Origin: Phycisphaerae bacterium
Lineage (GTDB): Bacteria > Planctomycetota > Phycisphaerae > Phycisphaerales > UBA1924
Reading direction: 5' to 3'
Assembly (NCBI GenBank): GCA_016794925.1
Contig: JAEUIW010000004.1
Span: forward strand, 62,001 to 126,000
Length of the DNA stretch: 64,000 bases
Shown here: positions 8,873-19,203 of the stretch, one piece after another
How positions within the stretch are numbered: position 1 is the first letter of the stretch
Layout: each line of letters begins with the position of its first letter
Notes under the pieces: generated by a model
Told to the model about the DNA's origin: nothing
The model's database searches: none
What the model saw: the letters and a program-made list of their open reading frames with translations, nothing else
Program-made: the position numbers and the translations under genes

Positions 8873-10840
8873 TCAGCCGACGTTCAGCAGCTTCATCGTT
8901 TCCTTGACGATGTCCTTGGACGTGAGCGCGCACATCGCCAGCACTTCTTCGGGGGTGCGGGCGCTCTTGGGGATGCGCCGCACGTGGAGCTGGGCGAGGC
9001 GGAACGCGTCGCCGGAGGCGGCCAGGGCGTCGGCGACCGACGAGCCGATCCCGCCGCCGTAATTGTCCTCGATGGTCACGACGTGCCAGTTGTTGGCGCT
9101 GGCCACGTCCAGCAGCGCGTCCTGGTCGAAGGGGAGCGAGTAGAGGTCCACCAGCGAGGCGGCGATGCCGGCCTTGTCCAGCTCGTCCAACGCCTTGTTG
9201 GCCTCGTGCACCATGTACCCGCTGGCCACCAGCAGCACGTCCCGCCCCTCGTTGAGCACCTCGAAGGACCCGAGGTTGAACACCGTGTCCTCGTTGTAGA
9301 TGAACTCGGTGTCCGCCCGCAGCGTCCGCATGTAGCAGACGCCCTCGTACTCGGCCATCACGCCCGTGAGCGCGTACGCGGCGAAGGCGTCCGCGGGCTG
9401 CAGCACGTAGCACGCCGGGTTCCCGCGGTGGTCCCGCACGGTGGACCAGGAGCGGAACCACGCCACGTCCGGCAGGCTCATCTGGCTGGGTCCGTCCGCG
9501 GCGAGGGTGATCCCCGAGTGGCTGCCCACGATCTTCAGGTTCGCGCCCGAGTTGATCGCCATCTCCACCTGGTCGTAGGCCCGCGTGACGAATTTCGAGA
9601 ACGTCGAGCAGAACGGGGCCTTGCCGGCCGCCGAGAGCCCCGCCGCCGCGGAGATCATGTTCTGCTCGGCGATCTTGCACTCCACGAAACGCGGGGCCAG
9701 GTCCGCGTCCTTGCGGAAGATGTCCGCGAAGGTCGAGTTGCTCACGTCCGCGTCCAGCACCACCACGCGGTCGTTCACCTTGCCAAGGGCCCGCAGCGCG
9801 ATGCCGTACGCCCGGCGCGTCGAGAGCTTGCCCGCCTGGAAGGCGCTCTCCATGTCCATCTTCTGCATCGACTCGCGCAGGCTCGGGAGCTCGCCGGCCC
9901 GCACCTCGCGGGCCCGCACCTCGGTGGGCGGCTGGATCTCGAACGAGTCCGAGCTCACCAGCGCGCTCGTCAGCTCCACGCGCCGCTCGTCGAGCTCCGC
10001 CAGCGCCTTGGTCAGCGTGTCGCCGGACGCGGGCTTGCCGTGCCAGCCGCTGCCGTGCAGCGACGGCGCGCCCCAGCCCTTCACGGTCTTGGCCACCACC
10101 GCCATCGGCGCTTCCGCGCCCGCGGACCGCGACGCGAACTCGTCCAGCGCCGCCTTGATCGCCTTGGGATCGTGCCCGTCGATCTCCTTGACGACGAACC
10201 CGTACGCCTCCAGCTTGGCGCGCAGCACCTTCGGCGACTGCTGGTTGCTCACCCGGTCCGTCTGACCGAAGCCGTTGCAGTTGAAGATCGCCAGCACGTT
10301 GGTCAGCTTCTGGTCAACGATGAAATCGAGCGCCTCGGCGACCTGTCCCTCCCGGGCCTCGCCGTCGCCGATGATGCAGTAGATCCTCCGGTCCAGCGCG
10401 TCCAGGCGTGCCGCCACTCCCAGGCCCGCGGCAACGCTCAGGCCCTGCCCGAGCGAGCCCGTCGCCGCGTCGAAGAACGGGAAGCCCTCCATCGGGTTGG
10501 GGTGTCCGTCCAATTCGCTCGGCCCGTCCCGCAGGCCCTTCAGGTCCTCCACCGTCAGCCTTCGCCGGTTGTTCGGGTCCTTCCCGATCATCACCCCCAG
10601 CTTGGCCGCCGCGGCGTACACGATCGGCACCGCGTGACCCTCGCTCAGCACCAGACGGTCGCTCGTGGGATAGTCCGGATAGTCGGGGCTCCACCGCATG
10701 GAGCTGAACATCAGCACGGTGACGATGTGGCCGAGGCTCAGGGCCGTCGAAGGGTGCCCGCTCCCCGCCGCGGCGGTCATCTGCAAGGAGAGCTTGTTCA
10801 ACTCGATGGCCTGTGCGTGAACCGCGGCTTCGAATGACAT
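8873..10840 (-). CDS. tkt: Transketolase
   Basis: A 655-residue thiamine diphosphate enzyme of the pentose phosphate pathway, moving two-carbon units between sugar phosphates in the cytoplasm. The N-terminal half has the GSGHPSTALSLGH substrate-site block and the cofactor motif running from GDGEAREGQ to NCNGFGQTD. The middle domain has IAEQNMISAAAGLSAAGKAPF, and the C-terminal domain carries EDNYGGGIGSSVADAL. The length is normal for a full two-domain-plus-C-terminal transketolase. The ATG at 10840 (MSFEAAVHAQ) is chosen because AAGGGA lies about ten bases upstream and homology begins there; the open frame extends 45 codons further upstream. It is convergent with the SGNH gene and divergent from dnaN. 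Confidence 0.95.
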   Translation of the reverse strand: MSFEAAVHAQAIELNKLSLQMTAAAGSGHPSTALSLGHIVTVLMFSSMRWSPDYPDYPTSDRLVLSEGHAVPIVYAAAAKLGVMIGKDPNNRRRLTVEDLKGLRDGPSELDGHPNPMEGFPFFDAATGSLGQGLSVAAGLGVAARLDALDRRIYCIIGDGEAREGQVAEALDFIVDQKLTNVLAIFNCNGFGQTDRVSNQQSPKVLRAKLEAYGFVVKEIDGHDPKAIKAALDEFASRSAGAEAPMAVVAKTVKGWGAPSLHGSGWHGKPASGDTLTKALAELDERRVELTSALVSSDSFEIQPPTEVRAREVRAGELPSLRESMQKMDMESAFQAGKLSTRRAYGIALRALGKVNDRVVVLDADVSNSTFADIFRKDADLAPRFVECKIAEQNMISAAAGLSAAGKAPFCSTFSKFVTRAYDQVEMAINSGANLKIVGSHSGITLAADGPSQMSLPDVAWFRSWSTVRDHRGNPACYVLQPADAFAAYALTGVMAEYEGVCYMRTLRADTEFIYNEDTVFNLGSFEVLNEGRDVLLVASGYMVHEANKALDELDKAGIAASLVDLYSLPFDQDALLDVASANNWHVVTIEDNYGGGIGSSVADALAASGDAFRLAQLHVRRIPKSARTPEEVLAMCALTSKDIVKETMKLLNVG

Positions 10841-11120
10841 GATCCATCCCTTCGCAGAAGGTGCCTGTTCGGAGAGGTCGTCGGACAAGCAAAACGCGCA
10901 CCAGACTGAACGCCGGTCCGACACCCACGTCGCCGTGGGGAAAGGGAGTATCCCGCCCTCCACCCCGCCGGGCAACCAGAAGCGCGAGCCGAATCCGTTT
11001 CAACTACGGCGCATTACCCGCCCAGCCACCGTACAGTCAGACCCCGACGCTCGCGCGAGGCGCGGCCGGCCTCCGCGGCGGATCGCAGCGATACACTCCC
11101 GACTTTGGAGGTCGTCCCGA

Positions 11121-12311
11121 ATGAAAGTCATCTGCGACCGCGCCGGGTTGCTCGACGCCGTGAACCTTGTCGCCGCGGTGGTGCCCGTCCGTTCGCCCAG
11201 CCCGCAGCTTTCGTGCGTCCGGCTTGAGGCATCCAAGGGCAAGGCCGGCAGCGATCTTCATCTCACCGGCACCGACGCCGAGACCTCGCTGCAGTTCTCA
11301 CTCGCCCAGTGCGACGCCCAGAAGGCGGGCCTTGTCGTGGTGCCCGCGGAGAAGCTCCGCCAGATCATCCAGGCCACCGACACCGACCCCACGCTCACGC
11401 TCGAGAGCGACTCCGACGCCTGCCTCATCACCGGCGCCAACAGCCGTTTCAAGGTTTTCGGCTACCCCGCTTCGGACTTTCCCAAGACCCTCCCGTTCGC
11501 CGAGGCCCTCGCGCAGGACAAGCCCCGCACCACCTTCGTGCATTCCGCGGGCGGCCTGCTGGGGCTGATCCACCGCACGTCCTTCGCCACCGCGCGCGAG
11601 TCCTCCCGCTACGCCATCAACGGCGTGCTGCTCCGTCGCGACGGCAAGAAGCTCGAGATGGCCGCGACCGACGGCCGCCGCCTGGCGCTGGCCCGCACCA
11701 CCGTCAAGTCCGCCGCCTCGACCGAATCCTCCCCGTCCTCCTGCATCATCCCCAGCAAGGCGCTGAACCTGTTCACGCGCCTGGCGCTGGATCCCGAGGA
11801 GGGCGTGAGGGTCGCCATCACCGAGCGGCGCGTCTACTTCGCCTTCGGCGTGGACATCACCGGCAAGGACGAGGCCCGCGCGCCCCGCGCCGTGCTCAGC
11901 TCCGCCCTCGTCGAGGGCACATTCCCACCCTACGAGGACGTCATCCCCAAGGACCAGGACAAGAAGGCCGTCATCGCGCGCGACGCCTTCGCCGGCGCCG
12001 TCCGGCGCGCCGCCATCCTCACCAACGAGGAGTCCCGTGGCGTGCGCATGGCCTTCTCGGGCAAGAGCAAGCGCCTCAAGATCTCCAGCCGCGCCCCCGA
12101 GATGGGAGAGGCCGAGATCGAGGTCGATCTCACGTCGTTCGACGGCGACGACATCGAGATCAGCTTCAACCCCGCCTTCATCGTCGATGCGCTCAAGGTC
12201 ATGGACCAGGAGCAGGTCACCTTTGAACTCAAGGCCTCCAACAAGCCCGGGCTGATGCGGTCGGAGTCCGATTTCGTCTACGTCGTCATGCCCGTCAACC
12301 TGCCCACCTGA
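11121..12311 (+). CDS. dnaN: DNA polymerase III subunit beta (sliding clamp)
   Basis: A 396-residue ring clamp that holds the replicative polymerase on DNA. The start MKVICDRAGLLDAVNLVAAVVP, the internal YPASDFPKTLPF, the conserved TDGRRLALA and the C-terminal FVYVVMPVNLP are typical of the three-domain beta clamp. The ATG at 11121 has GGAGGT about ten bases upstream. The 280-bp gap to the divergent transketolase gene contains no recognisable DnaA box, and dnaA is not next to this gene as it often is in other bacteria. Regulation is not evident. Confidence 0.96.
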   Translation: MKVICDRAGLLDAVNLVAAVVPVRSPSPQLSCVRLEASKGKAGSDLHLTGTDAETSLQFSLAQCDAQKAGLVVVPAEKLRQIIQATDTDPTLTLESDSDACLITGANSRFKVFGYPASDFPKTLPFAEALAQDKPRTTFVHSAGGLLGLIHRTSFATARESSRYAINGVLLRRDGKKLEMAATDGRRLALARTTVKSAASTESSPSSCIIPSKALNLFTRLALDPEEGVRVAITERRVYFAFGVDITGKDEARAPRAVLSSALVEGTFPPYEDVIPKDQDKKAVIARDAFAGAVRRAAILTNEESRGVRMAFSGKSKRLKISSRAPEMGEAEIEVDLTSFDGDDIEISFNPAFIVDALKVMDQEQVTFELKASNKPGLMRSESDFVYVVMPVNLPT

Positions 12312-12355
12312 GCCGCGCCGCCGCGGCCGGGTCACGCGGCGGGTCGTCCCGCCCG

Positions 12356-12386
12356 AAAAAAAGCCCCGGGCGACGCACCCGGGGCT
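12356..12386 (-). terminator. Rho-independent terminator of clpC
   Basis: Read on the minus strand, AGCCCCGGG and CCCGGGGCT form a perfect 9-bp stem around a 7-base loop and are followed by seven T residues. It sits about 75 bases after the clpC stop. There is no T run on the plus strand, so it should terminate the minus-strand transcript only. Confidence 0.88.
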
Positions 12387-12461
12387 CTGCGTGCTCGTGG
12401 CGTGGGCAACCCCGAAGCCGTGTGATCCCGCGCTCTCCCCGCCCCGTCGCGCCCGGATCGA

Positions 12462-15056
12462 TCACGTGCCGTGCGCGCCGGCCCCCACCGGCTTGGCGCC
12501 CTCGCCCTTGTCGCCGGCGACCCCCGGCGCGGGGCCGTCGTGGGTGTCGAAGAACAGGTGGTCCTGGTCCTTGCCCTCGGCGTCCTGCTTGCGGGTGACC
12601 ATCACCCGCGAGTTGGGCTTGATCGTTCCGCCCAGCAGCATCTCGCTGAGCGGGTCCTCGACGAACTGCCCGATGGCCCGGCGCAGCGGCCGCGCACCGA
12701 AGTCGGGGTTGTAGCCCTTGTCGATCAGGAAGTCCTTGGCCTTCTGATCGAGCTCGAGCCGGATCCCCTGGGTGGCGATCCGCGTGGTCACCTTGCCCAC
12801 CTCGATGTCCACGATGCTGTTGAGGTTCTCCTTGCTCAGCGGGCGGAAGACGATCACGTCGTCGAGGCGGTTGATGAACTCGGGGCGGAAGAACCGCTCG
12901 ACCTCCTTCATCAGGATGGTCTTGATCGACTCGAAGTCGGCGCCGTCGGACCGCTTGCTGAACCCGAACCCGCCGCCGCCCTTGATCAGGTCGGCGCCGA
13001 TGTTGCTGGTCATGATCAGGATGCAGTTGCGGAAGTCCACGTGCCGGCCGAACGAGTCGGTCAGGCGGCCCTCCTCCATGATCTGCAGCAGCATGTTGAA
13101 CACGTCGGGGTGCGCCTTCTCGACCTCGTCCAGCAGGATCACGCTGTACGGGCGGCGCCGCACCCGCTCCGTGAGCTGGCCGCCCTCCTCGTACCCGACG
13201 TAGCCGGGGGGGGCGCCCACCAGGCGGCTGACGTTGTGCTTCTCCATGTACTCCGACATGTCCAGCACGATCAGCGCGTCCTCGTCGCCGAACATGAACT
13301 CCGCCAGCGCCTTGGCCACCAGCGTCTTGCCCACGCCCGACGGCCCGCAGAAGATGAAGCTGCCCATCGGACGCCGCGGGTCCTTCAGACCCGCCCGGGC
13401 CCGGCGGATGGACCGCGAGACCGCCTTGATCGCGTCGTCCTGGCTCACGATCTTCCGGTGCAGCTCCGCCTCCAGGTCCAGGAGGCGCTCCGCCTCCTCC
13501 TTCTTCAGGCGCTTCAGCGGCACGCCCGTCATCTTGCTGATGACCTCGGCGATGATCTCCTCGTCCACCACGCCGGCCACGTCCTTGCTCTTCTCGCGCC
13601 AGTCCTTCTGCATCTGCTCCTTCTTCTTGCGGATCGTCTCGGCCCGGTCGCGCAGCTCCGCGGCCCGCTCGTAGTCCGCCGCCTTCACGGCGTCGTCCTT
13701 GTCGATGCTCAGCCGCTCGATGTCCGCCTCCAGCTCCGCCAGGTCCGGCGGCTTGGTCATGCTCTTGATCCGCACCCGCGCCCCGGCCTCGTCGATCGCG
13801 TCGATCGCCTTGTCCGGCTGGACCCGGCCGGTGATGTACCGCCCCGACAGGTCCACCGCCGCCACCAGCGCGTCGTCCGTGATCCGCACCCGGTGGTGCG
13901 ACTCGTACTTCTCGCGCAGGCCCTTGAGGATCTCGACCGTCTGCTCGTTGCTGGGCGGGTCCACAGGGATGGACTGGAACCGGCGCGCCAGGGCCGCGTC
14001 CTTCTCGATGTACTTCCGGTACTCGTCGAACGTCGTCGCGCCGATGCACTGGATCTCGCCCCGGGCCAGCGCCGGCTTGAGCACGTTGGACGCGTCGATC
14101 GCGCCCTCCGCGCCGCCCGCGCCCACCAGCGTGTGCAGCTCGTCGATGAACAGGATGACGTTCTTGGCGCGCCGGACCTCGTTCATCACGGCCTTGATGC
14201 GCTCCTCGAACTGGCCGCGGTACTTGGTCCCCGCGACCATCATCGCCAGGTCCAGCACCACCAGCCGTCGGTCGTGCAGGATGTCCGGCACGTCCCCGGC
14301 CACGATCCGCTGCGCCATCCCCTCCACGATCGCCGTCTTGCCCACCCCCGCCTCGCCCAGCAGCACCGGGTTGTTCTTGGTCCTGCGGCACAGCACCTGC
14401 ACCAGACGCTCGATCTCGTTCGCCCGCCCGATCACCGGGTCCAGCGCGCCCTCGCGCGCCAGTTCGGTCAGGTCGCGGCCGAACGAGTCCAGCGCCGGCG
14501 TCCGGCTCTTGCCCTTCGCGCCCGCGCCCGTGCCCGGCGCCTCGGCGCTGCCCGCGGCAGCCTGCCCAGCCCCCGCGCCCGCGCCGGCCCCCGCGGCCCC
14601 CGCGTCGTCCGACTCGGCTCCCGCGCCCAGGAGGTTCAGCACCTCCTCGCGCACCTGCTCGAGCTTCAGGCCCAGGTTCATCAGCACCTGCGCGGCGACC
14701 CCGTCGTGCTCGCGCAGCAGGCCCAGCAGCAGGTGCTCCGTGCCCACGTAGTTGTGGTTCAGGTTCCGCGCTTCCTCGATCGCGTACTCGATCACCTTCT
14801 TCGCCCGCGGCGTTTGAGGGAGCTTCGCCATCGCCACCCCCTCGGGCCCCGCTTTCACCAGCTTCTCGACCTCGATGCGCACCTTCCGCAGGTCCACGTC
14901 AAGGTTCTTCAGGACGTTCGCGCCCACCCCCGAGCCTTCCTTCACGAGACCCAGCAGGATGTGCTCCGTCCCGATGTACTCGTGGTTGAACCGCTGCGCC
15001 TCCTGGTTCGCCAGGGCCATCACCTTGCGGGCACGATCCGTGAATCGCTCGAACAT
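12462..15056 (-). CDS. clpC: ATP-dependent Clp protease ATP-binding subunit ClpC
   Basis: An 864-residue AAA+ unfoldase that feeds proteins to ClpP. Two Clp N-domain repeats lie in the first 150 residues ([15 protein letters not shown] and [15 protein letters not shown]), followed by an Ala/Gly-rich linker. The first Walker A is GEAGVGKTA, a UVR motif ([15 protein letters not shown]) lies in the middle region, and the second Walker A is GPSGVGKTL. The UVR motif and length identify ClpC rather than ClpA or ClpB. The ATG at 15056 has AGGAGGG ten bases upstream. No clpP, mcsA, mcsB or ctsR lies next to it. Its own terminator follows. Confidence 0.96.
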   Translation of the reverse strand: MFERFTDRARKVMALANQEAQRFNHEYIGTEHILLGLVKEGSGVGANVLKNLDVDLRKVRIEVEKLVKAGPEGVAMAKLPQTPRAKKVIEYAIEEARNLNHNYVGTEHLLLGLLREHDGVAAQVLMNLGLKLEQVREEVLNLLGAGAESDDAGAAGAGAGAGAGQAAAGSAEAPGTGAGAKGKSRTPALDSFGRDLTELAREGALDPVIGRANEIERLVQVLCRRTKNNPVLLGEAGVGKTAIVEGMAQRIVAGDVPDILHDRRLVVLDLAMMVAGTKYRGQFEERIKAVMNEVRRAKNVILFIDELHTLVGAGGAEGAIDASNVLKPALARGEIQCIGATTFDEYRKYIEKDAALARRFQSIPVDPPSNEQTVEILKGLREKYESHHRVRITDDALVAAVDLSGRYITGRVQPDKAIDAIDEAGARVRIKSMTKPPDLAELEADIERLSIDKDDAVKAADYERAAELRDRAETIRKKKEQMQKDWREKSKDVAGVVDEEIIAEVISKMTGVPLKRLKKEEAERLLDLEAELHRKIVSQDDAIKAVSRSIRRARAGLKDPRRPMGSFIFCGPSGVGKTLVAKALAEFMFGDEDALIVLDMSEYMEKHNVSRLVGAPPGYVGYEEGGQLTERVRRRPYSVILLDEVEKAHPDVFNMLLQIMEEGRLTDSFGRHVDFRNCILIMTSNIGADLIKGGGGFGFSKRSDGADFESIKTILMKEVERFFRPEFINRLDDVIVFRPLSKENLNSIVDIEVGKVTTRIATQGIRLELDQKAKDFLIDKGYNPDFGARPLRRAIGQFVEDPLSEMLLGGTIKPNSRVMVTRKQDAEGKDQDHLFFDTHDGPAPGVAGDKGEGAKPVGAGAHGT

Positions 15057-15582
15057 CGCTGCGCCCTCCTGCGGCACGAAGGGCGCTTGGCCCCGCGAGA
15101 CGCACTCAGCCCGACCCGCACCCCCGCTCCACGCCGTCGGGCAATTCTCGAACCCCGGGTGACACCCATACAGGGTGCGTTCACCCGACCAATTCCGGAG
15201 CCGGCCCTTTCGGGCTCACGCTCGGACATCGGCCTCCCGGGCCTTATACGTCCGGAAAGCCACCACTGATCCGAACTCGATCCAAATCCATCAGCCCCTG
15301 ACCTCCTCCTTGTATCGACTGCACCCCCCATGCCACTCCCATGACTCCAGTTTGCAGGCCGGATCTCTGCTCAGTCCCCATTGGCGCGATCCGAACTCCA
15401 CGTCCGATTACCCAGCAAACCCATTCCAGGCGGTTCGCTCACGAGGCCGCTGCCGTTGTGGCACCCGGTGATCCCACAAGAAACCGCCTCGATCCGGGCA
15501 TTCTTGACAATCCGGTTCCTTGTTCCAGCTCCCGGTTCGGGTACATTGTTGGGGCGAAGCGGTTCACCGGAGAAGCCCGCCC
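15057..15582. other. Non-coding gap between clpC and the HAF-repeat gene (526 bp)
   Basis: A divergent intergenic region with no convincing ORF. On the minus strand TATAAG (plus-strand CTTATA, about 15242-15247) is a plausible -10 for clpC without a good -35. On the plus strand TTGACA at 15504-15509 is a perfect -35 hexamer, but no -10 lies 16-18 bases further on; TACATT is 32 bases away. No tRNA, riboswitch or inverted repeat with a T run was recognised. Confidence 0.5.
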
Positions 15583-16815
15583 ATGCGTCCGTTCTTTGCA
15601 ATGGTCCTTGCCGGTTCGATCGCCATGCCGGCGGCCGCGCAATTCACGTTCACGGTCCTCCCGTCCGACACCAGCCAGTCGGGTTCGTGGGCGCTCGCGC
15701 GGGGTATTTCCGGCGACGGGAAAGTGATCGTCGGCGGCGCCAGCGGGCTGCAGAACACGCTCGAGAAGGGGCACGTCTGGCGGAGCACGGGCTCGGGCTG
15801 GGCTCGGACGCAACTCCCGAGCCAGGGCACGCCGGGGTGGGGCCGCGCACTGGCGGCCTCGCACGACGGGGACACCGTGGTGGGAATGGCCGATCTCGTC
15901 TCCTCCGGGGGAATCGTGTACGGCACGCCCGCGGTCTGGACAGACGTGCTCTCGGGTTCACCGACGCTGACGACACCGCTCGACGACACGAGCACCAAGC
16001 GTCGGGGCATCTTCAGCGGGGTTTCCGCGGACGGTTCGCGCGCCGCCGGGTACGCGGGCCTGCTCCCCGCGGGCAGCGTGCCGCTGGAGGCATGGACGTA
16101 CGCCGGCGGGTCGCCGCAGCAGATCTCCCCGTCCGGGAGCGTGAATTACTCGTCCACGCCCTGGGTCGGGGGTAACACCCTCTCCGCCGACGGTTTGGCG
16201 TTCGTCGGGACGCGTTTCGATTCTGTCGGCGCGCAGAAGCGCGAGGCGTTCCGCTGGACCGCTTCGGGCGGATTCCAGGTCCTGCCCGCCCGGCCCACGG
16301 TCTACACCGGCGCATCCGCGGAAGTCATCTCGGCCAACGGGAACGTCGTCGGGGGGCACGTCACAACGTCGGCCGGCGGGGTGTACAACGGCGACGGCAA
16401 GCCGACGCTCTGGATCAACGGGGTGCGCCTGGACCTCGCTCTGCCCTCGAACACCTTCAACGGTCGCGTCCTCGGGCTCTCCGCCGACGGCTCGATCGCC
16501 GCGGGCGTGCAGTACAACGGCAGCGTCATGCCCATCGAGACCGGGCTCGCCTCGATGGATGCGGTCGTGTGGATCAACAACGAGCCGTTCCGCCTGAGCG
16601 AGTACCTCACCAGCCGCGGCGTGGATCTGCAGGGCATCGTTACGCGTTACCTGATGGGCGTGTCGAACGACGGCCGGACGCTGGTGGGCTACGGATCGGT
16701 GGGCGTGTCGGATTTCAATCTGCGTTCGTTCGTCGTGACCATACCCGGGGCGGGCACGGGCACGGCGGCGCTGGCGGCGCTCGGGTGCGTGGCGGCCCGG
16801 CGTCGGCGCGGCTGA
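15583..16815 (+). CDS. Secreted HAF-repeat protein with PEP-CTERM-like anchor
   Basis: A 410-residue exported protein with a signal peptide (MRPFFAMVLAGSIAMPAAAQ). The body is a chain of about seven HAF-type repeats built on A-x-G-[IV]-S-x-[DN]-G-x-x-[IVA]-[VA]-G, for example ARGISGDGKVIVGG, SGVSADGSRAAGY, LGLSADGSIAAGV and MGVSNDGRTLVGY; such repeats probably form a propeller. The C-terminus (IPGAGTG, a short hydrophobic helix, then RRRRG) is a tripartite sorting signal like PEP-CTERM. GGAG lies about ten bases before the ATG at 15583. Function is unknown; surface display is inferred from the signals. Confidence 0.82.
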   Translation: MRPFFAMVLAGSIAMPAAAQFTFTVLPSDTSQSGSWALARGISGDGKVIVGGASGLQNTLEKGHVWRSTGSGWARTQLPSQGTPGWGRALAASHDGDTVVGMADLVSSGGIVYGTPAVWTDVLSGSPTLTTPLDDTSTKRRGIFSGVSADGSRAAGYAGLLPAGSVPLEAWTYAGGSPQQISPSGSVNYSSTPWVGGNTLSADGLAFVGTRFDSVGAQKREAFRWTASGGFQVLPARPTVYTGASAEVISANGNVVGGHVTTSAGGVYNGDGKPTLWINGVRLDLALPSNTFNGRVLGLSADGSIAAGVQYNGSVMPIETGLASMDAVVWINNEPFRLSEYLTSRGVDLQGIVTRYLMGVSNDGRTLVGYGSVGVSDFNLRSFVVTIPGAGTGTAALAALGCVAARRRRG

Positions 16816-16819
16816 ACGC

Positions 16820-17983
16820 TCAGCGATTGGTCAGGCGCGCGTCCGCGACGATGCGGATGGGCAGCACCGCCTCGGCGATGGAGCCCGTGGCCAGGTCGCG
16901 GACGGTCACTTTCAGGTTGAAACGGCCGACCGTGAGCGTCGGGGGCAGATCGACGCGGCGCACCAGGTAGTAGTCGCGGCGCTTGCGGCGGGCCACGTCG
17001 CGAACGACCTCCTCCGGCTGCCGCCACGCCAGCACGTGGTCCGCATCGTGGTACAGGTTCAGCTCCTGCCCGAGTTCGACCACCCAGCGCTCGTCGCCGG
17101 AGGCGTCCGCGGCCGCGTCGCCGGGATCGGCCTCGGCCAGCGGCGCGTGCGTGAAATTCGTCACCTCGACGTACACCAGCACGCTGTTGACCCGGCCCGC
17201 CAGGAACGCGTCCGAGTCCAGCGGCGTGTAACGCCCGAAGGACTCCACCCGCGCGCACAACCGGGCGGTCACGTCCAGGGGTTCCACTCCCGACAAGCGG
17301 TCCGCGGCCCGCCGGAGCGCGGCGGCCAGGTCCGATGCCGTTCGTCCCGCCCCGTTGCTCGCCGCCGCCCCCGACGCCACCTCGTGCAACAGTTCCCGAA
17401 CCGCGGCGATCGAGGCGTCGCTCAGCCCGTTGTTCGTTTCCTCGCCTCCCGCCGCGTCCGGGTCGATCAGACGCAGCGCCTCGGCGGCGAGCGCGGCGCG
17501 GGCCGCGGCATCAGGGCTCGCCGCGCCCTCGCGCAACAGTCGGGCCAGCTCCCTGACGAGTTCCGCTCGGCGTGCCGCCCGCGCGGCATCGCCCGACGAA
17601 TCCGCGGGCGCGTTGGCTTGAGCGTCCGGCGATGTTCCGTCCATCGCCGGCTCGGGTGGGGCGTCCGGCGGTGGGGGGAAGACCAGCCGTTCCGGGGATG
17701 CGGTCGCGCGGGAGTTCCGCCCCGTCTTGGGAGAAGGCGACGGCTTACCTGTAGCCGCGTTCAGCGCGGCGAGCTCCGACTGATCGGAACTGAGCTGGTC
17801 GAATAGACCTTGGAGGTCTCCGGCGGCCTTTTCGATCGGATCGGCAGGCGCGGGAGATTCCGCCGCCGCGGCGGACGGGTCCGGATCGGTCGTTCTCGCG
17901 GTCGTGCCGCAGCCCGGTGCGCCCATGCCCGCGGCCAGCAGGGCGACCAGCGCCGCCGCATTCCTTTCCGTTCGCACGCCCAT
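16820..17983 (-). CDS. Predicted lipoprotein of unknown function
   Basis: A 387-residue protein with a lipoprotein signal: hydrophobic NAAALVALLAAGMGAPG, then the lipobox Cys near residue 25 (GAPGC). A long Ala/Pro/Ser-rich low-complexity region follows, then helical, Ala/Arg-rich segments. The C-terminal 130 residues look folded, probably beta-rich (FGRYTPLDSDAFLAGRVNSVLVYVEVTNF, then YYLVRRVDLPPTLTVGRFNLKVTVRDL). AGGAGG precedes the ATG. It is convergent with the HAF-repeat gene, only four bases apart. No family was recognised. Confidence 0.75.
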   Translation of the reverse strand: MGVRTERNAAALVALLAAGMGAPGCGTTARTTDPDPSAAAAESPAPADPIEKAAGDLQGLFDQLSSDQSELAALNAATGKPSPSPKTGRNSRATASPERLVFPPPPDAPPEPAMDGTSPDAQANAPADSSGDAARAARRAELVRELARLLREGAASPDAAARAALAAEALRLIDPDAAGGEETNNGLSDASIAAVRELLHEVASGAAASNGAGRTASDLAAALRRAADRLSGVEPLDVTARLCARVESFGRYTPLDSDAFLAGRVNSVLVYVEVTNFTHAPLAEADPGDAAADASGDERWVVELGQELNLYHDADHVLAWRQPEEVVRDVARRKRRDYYLVRRVDLPPTLTVGRFNLKVTVRDLATGSIAEAVLPIRIVADARLTNR

Positions 17984-18064
17984 GTCGCGCCTCCTGCGCC
18001 GGCCCGATGGCGAGCATCCTGCCCGCGTCCCCGCTGCTCGGACCCATGCATGGGTATCGGCCGG

Positions 18065-19120
18065 TCAGGCTCCCAGGGCCGCAAATCGCAGGGCCAAGGT
18101 CTCAAGAGATCGGCCGGGGTCGCCCGCACCGGTCTTGATCGAGTGGTCCACTTTCAGGGCCTGGGCGAACAGTCTCGCGGCCCTCAGGGGCTGGACCCGG
18201 GCCGCGAGCCGGAGCACCGCGTCCTTGCTCTCGCCCCACAATTTCAGCCGTCCCGCGAGGGCGAACGGGTTCTCACGGGCCTTCAAGCCCCGGCTCGCTC
18301 CGTGGAGCTTGCGAGCAAGGTCGGTGCAGGCGTACGACACCAGCACGGGGGGGTGGCGGGAAACTTCGAGGGCTTCGCGGATGAACCGCAGCGCATCGGT
18401 GGGACTGCCGGTGAGCAGGCGCACCTGCATTCTCCAGAGGTCCTCCTCGCGGGTCATGCCCACCAGCTCGCGCACCGCGGACGCGGCGACCGAGGGCGCG
18501 CCGGCGACCGCGAGCTTGGCCAGCTCGGTGTCCAGGCGACCCAGGTCCGGCCCCACGCACTGCAGGAGCAGGTCCGCGGCGGCGGGTTCAACGGCCAGGC
18601 CGTGCGCCGTCTTTGCACGGGCGATCATCCACACGCGCGCGGCGCGGAGGTCGGGCGGCTTGCACTCGACGATCGCGCCGCCGGAATCGAGGATGAGCCC
18701 ATCGAGCTTGCCGGGGTTCCACTTGCGGGCGCGGAGCAGGAGCGTCGCGTCGGGCGCGGGCTCGCGGGCGTAACGCTCGAAGGCGTCGCGGGTGCCCTCC
18801 TTGAGCATCTGGTCGGCGTCGTCGACCACCACCAGTTTGTGCTGCTGCATCAGCCCGAAGGTGCGGCACTCGTCCAGAACCTCGGACGGCTTGGACGCGG
18901 CGCCGTCGAACCGGACGGTCTCGACCTCCCCCTTGGCGTGCGCGAGGGATTCGCGCAGGACGCGGGTGTGCTCGCCGCGCAGGAACTCATCGGGCCCGTG
19001 CAGGACGACGATGCGCGCCTCGGGGCCCGGCGGAGCATCCCCGGTCTCGGTTCTTCCCGCGCCTCGGCGCGCGACGGTTGGTTGGCCCGTGTCGGTCGGC
19101 TTGGCGGGGCGTTTGGCCAT
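18065..19120 (-). CDS. holA: DNA polymerase III subunit delta
   Basis: A 351-residue clamp-loader subunit that opens the beta ring. Visible marks are the RIVVLHGPDEFLRGEHTRVLRE start of the AAA+-like domain, the LVVVDDADQMLKEG strand, the DLGRLDTELAKLAVA block and the C-terminal collar helices. As usual for delta, no functional Walker A is present. The first 30 residues are a basic, probably disordered extension. ATG at 19120 is chosen over a GTG at 19201 because the extra residues are arbitrary sequence. There is no Shine-Dalgarno; a -10-like TACCCT lies seven bases upstream, so the mRNA may be leaderless. dnaN and dnaE lie within 10 kb on either side. Confidence 0.87.
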   Translation of the reverse strand: MAKRPAKPTDTGQPTVARRGAGRTETGDAPPGPEARIVVLHGPDEFLRGEHTRVLRESLAHAKGEVETVRFDGAASKPSEVLDECRTFGLMQQHKLVVVDDADQMLKEGTRDAFERYAREPAPDATLLLRARKWNPGKLDGLILDSGGAIVECKPPDLRAARVWMIARAKTAHGLAVEPAAADLLLQCVGPDLGRLDTELAKLAVAGAPSVAASAVRELVGMTREEDLWRMQVRLLTGSPTDALRFIREALEVSRHPPVLVSYACTDLARKLHGASRGLKARENPFALAGRLKLWGESKDAVLRLAARVQPLRAARLFAQALKVDHSIKTGAGDPGRSLETLALRFAALGA

Positions 19121-19127
19121 CGGTGCG

Positions 19128-19133
19128 AGGGTA
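19128..19133 (-). promoter_or_regulatory. -10-like element immediately upstream of holA
   Basis: On the minus strand TACCCT ends seven bases before the holA ATG, where transcription would begin at or within a base or two of the start codon. The gene has no Shine-Dalgarno sequence. This fits a leaderless transcript but a single hexamer is weak evidence. Confidence 0.3.
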
Positions 19134-19203
19134 GCTCCGGGCGCGCGTAGGGTACTGGTCGGGCGGATCGGGTCGTGCCGCAGGGGAATCGGGAGGCGCA
19201 CAC

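Noticed and set aside
12471-15269. Very long open frame on the plus strand opposite clpC
   Set aside because: It lies antisense to a clear clpC gene and its translation is rich in Arg, Leu, His and Val with no domain, as expected from a high-GC shadow frame.
15504-15509. Perfect TTGACA as a -35 for the HAF-repeat gene
   Set aside because: No -10 at 16-18 bases; the nearest TACATT is 32 bases away, so a promoter here is not supported.
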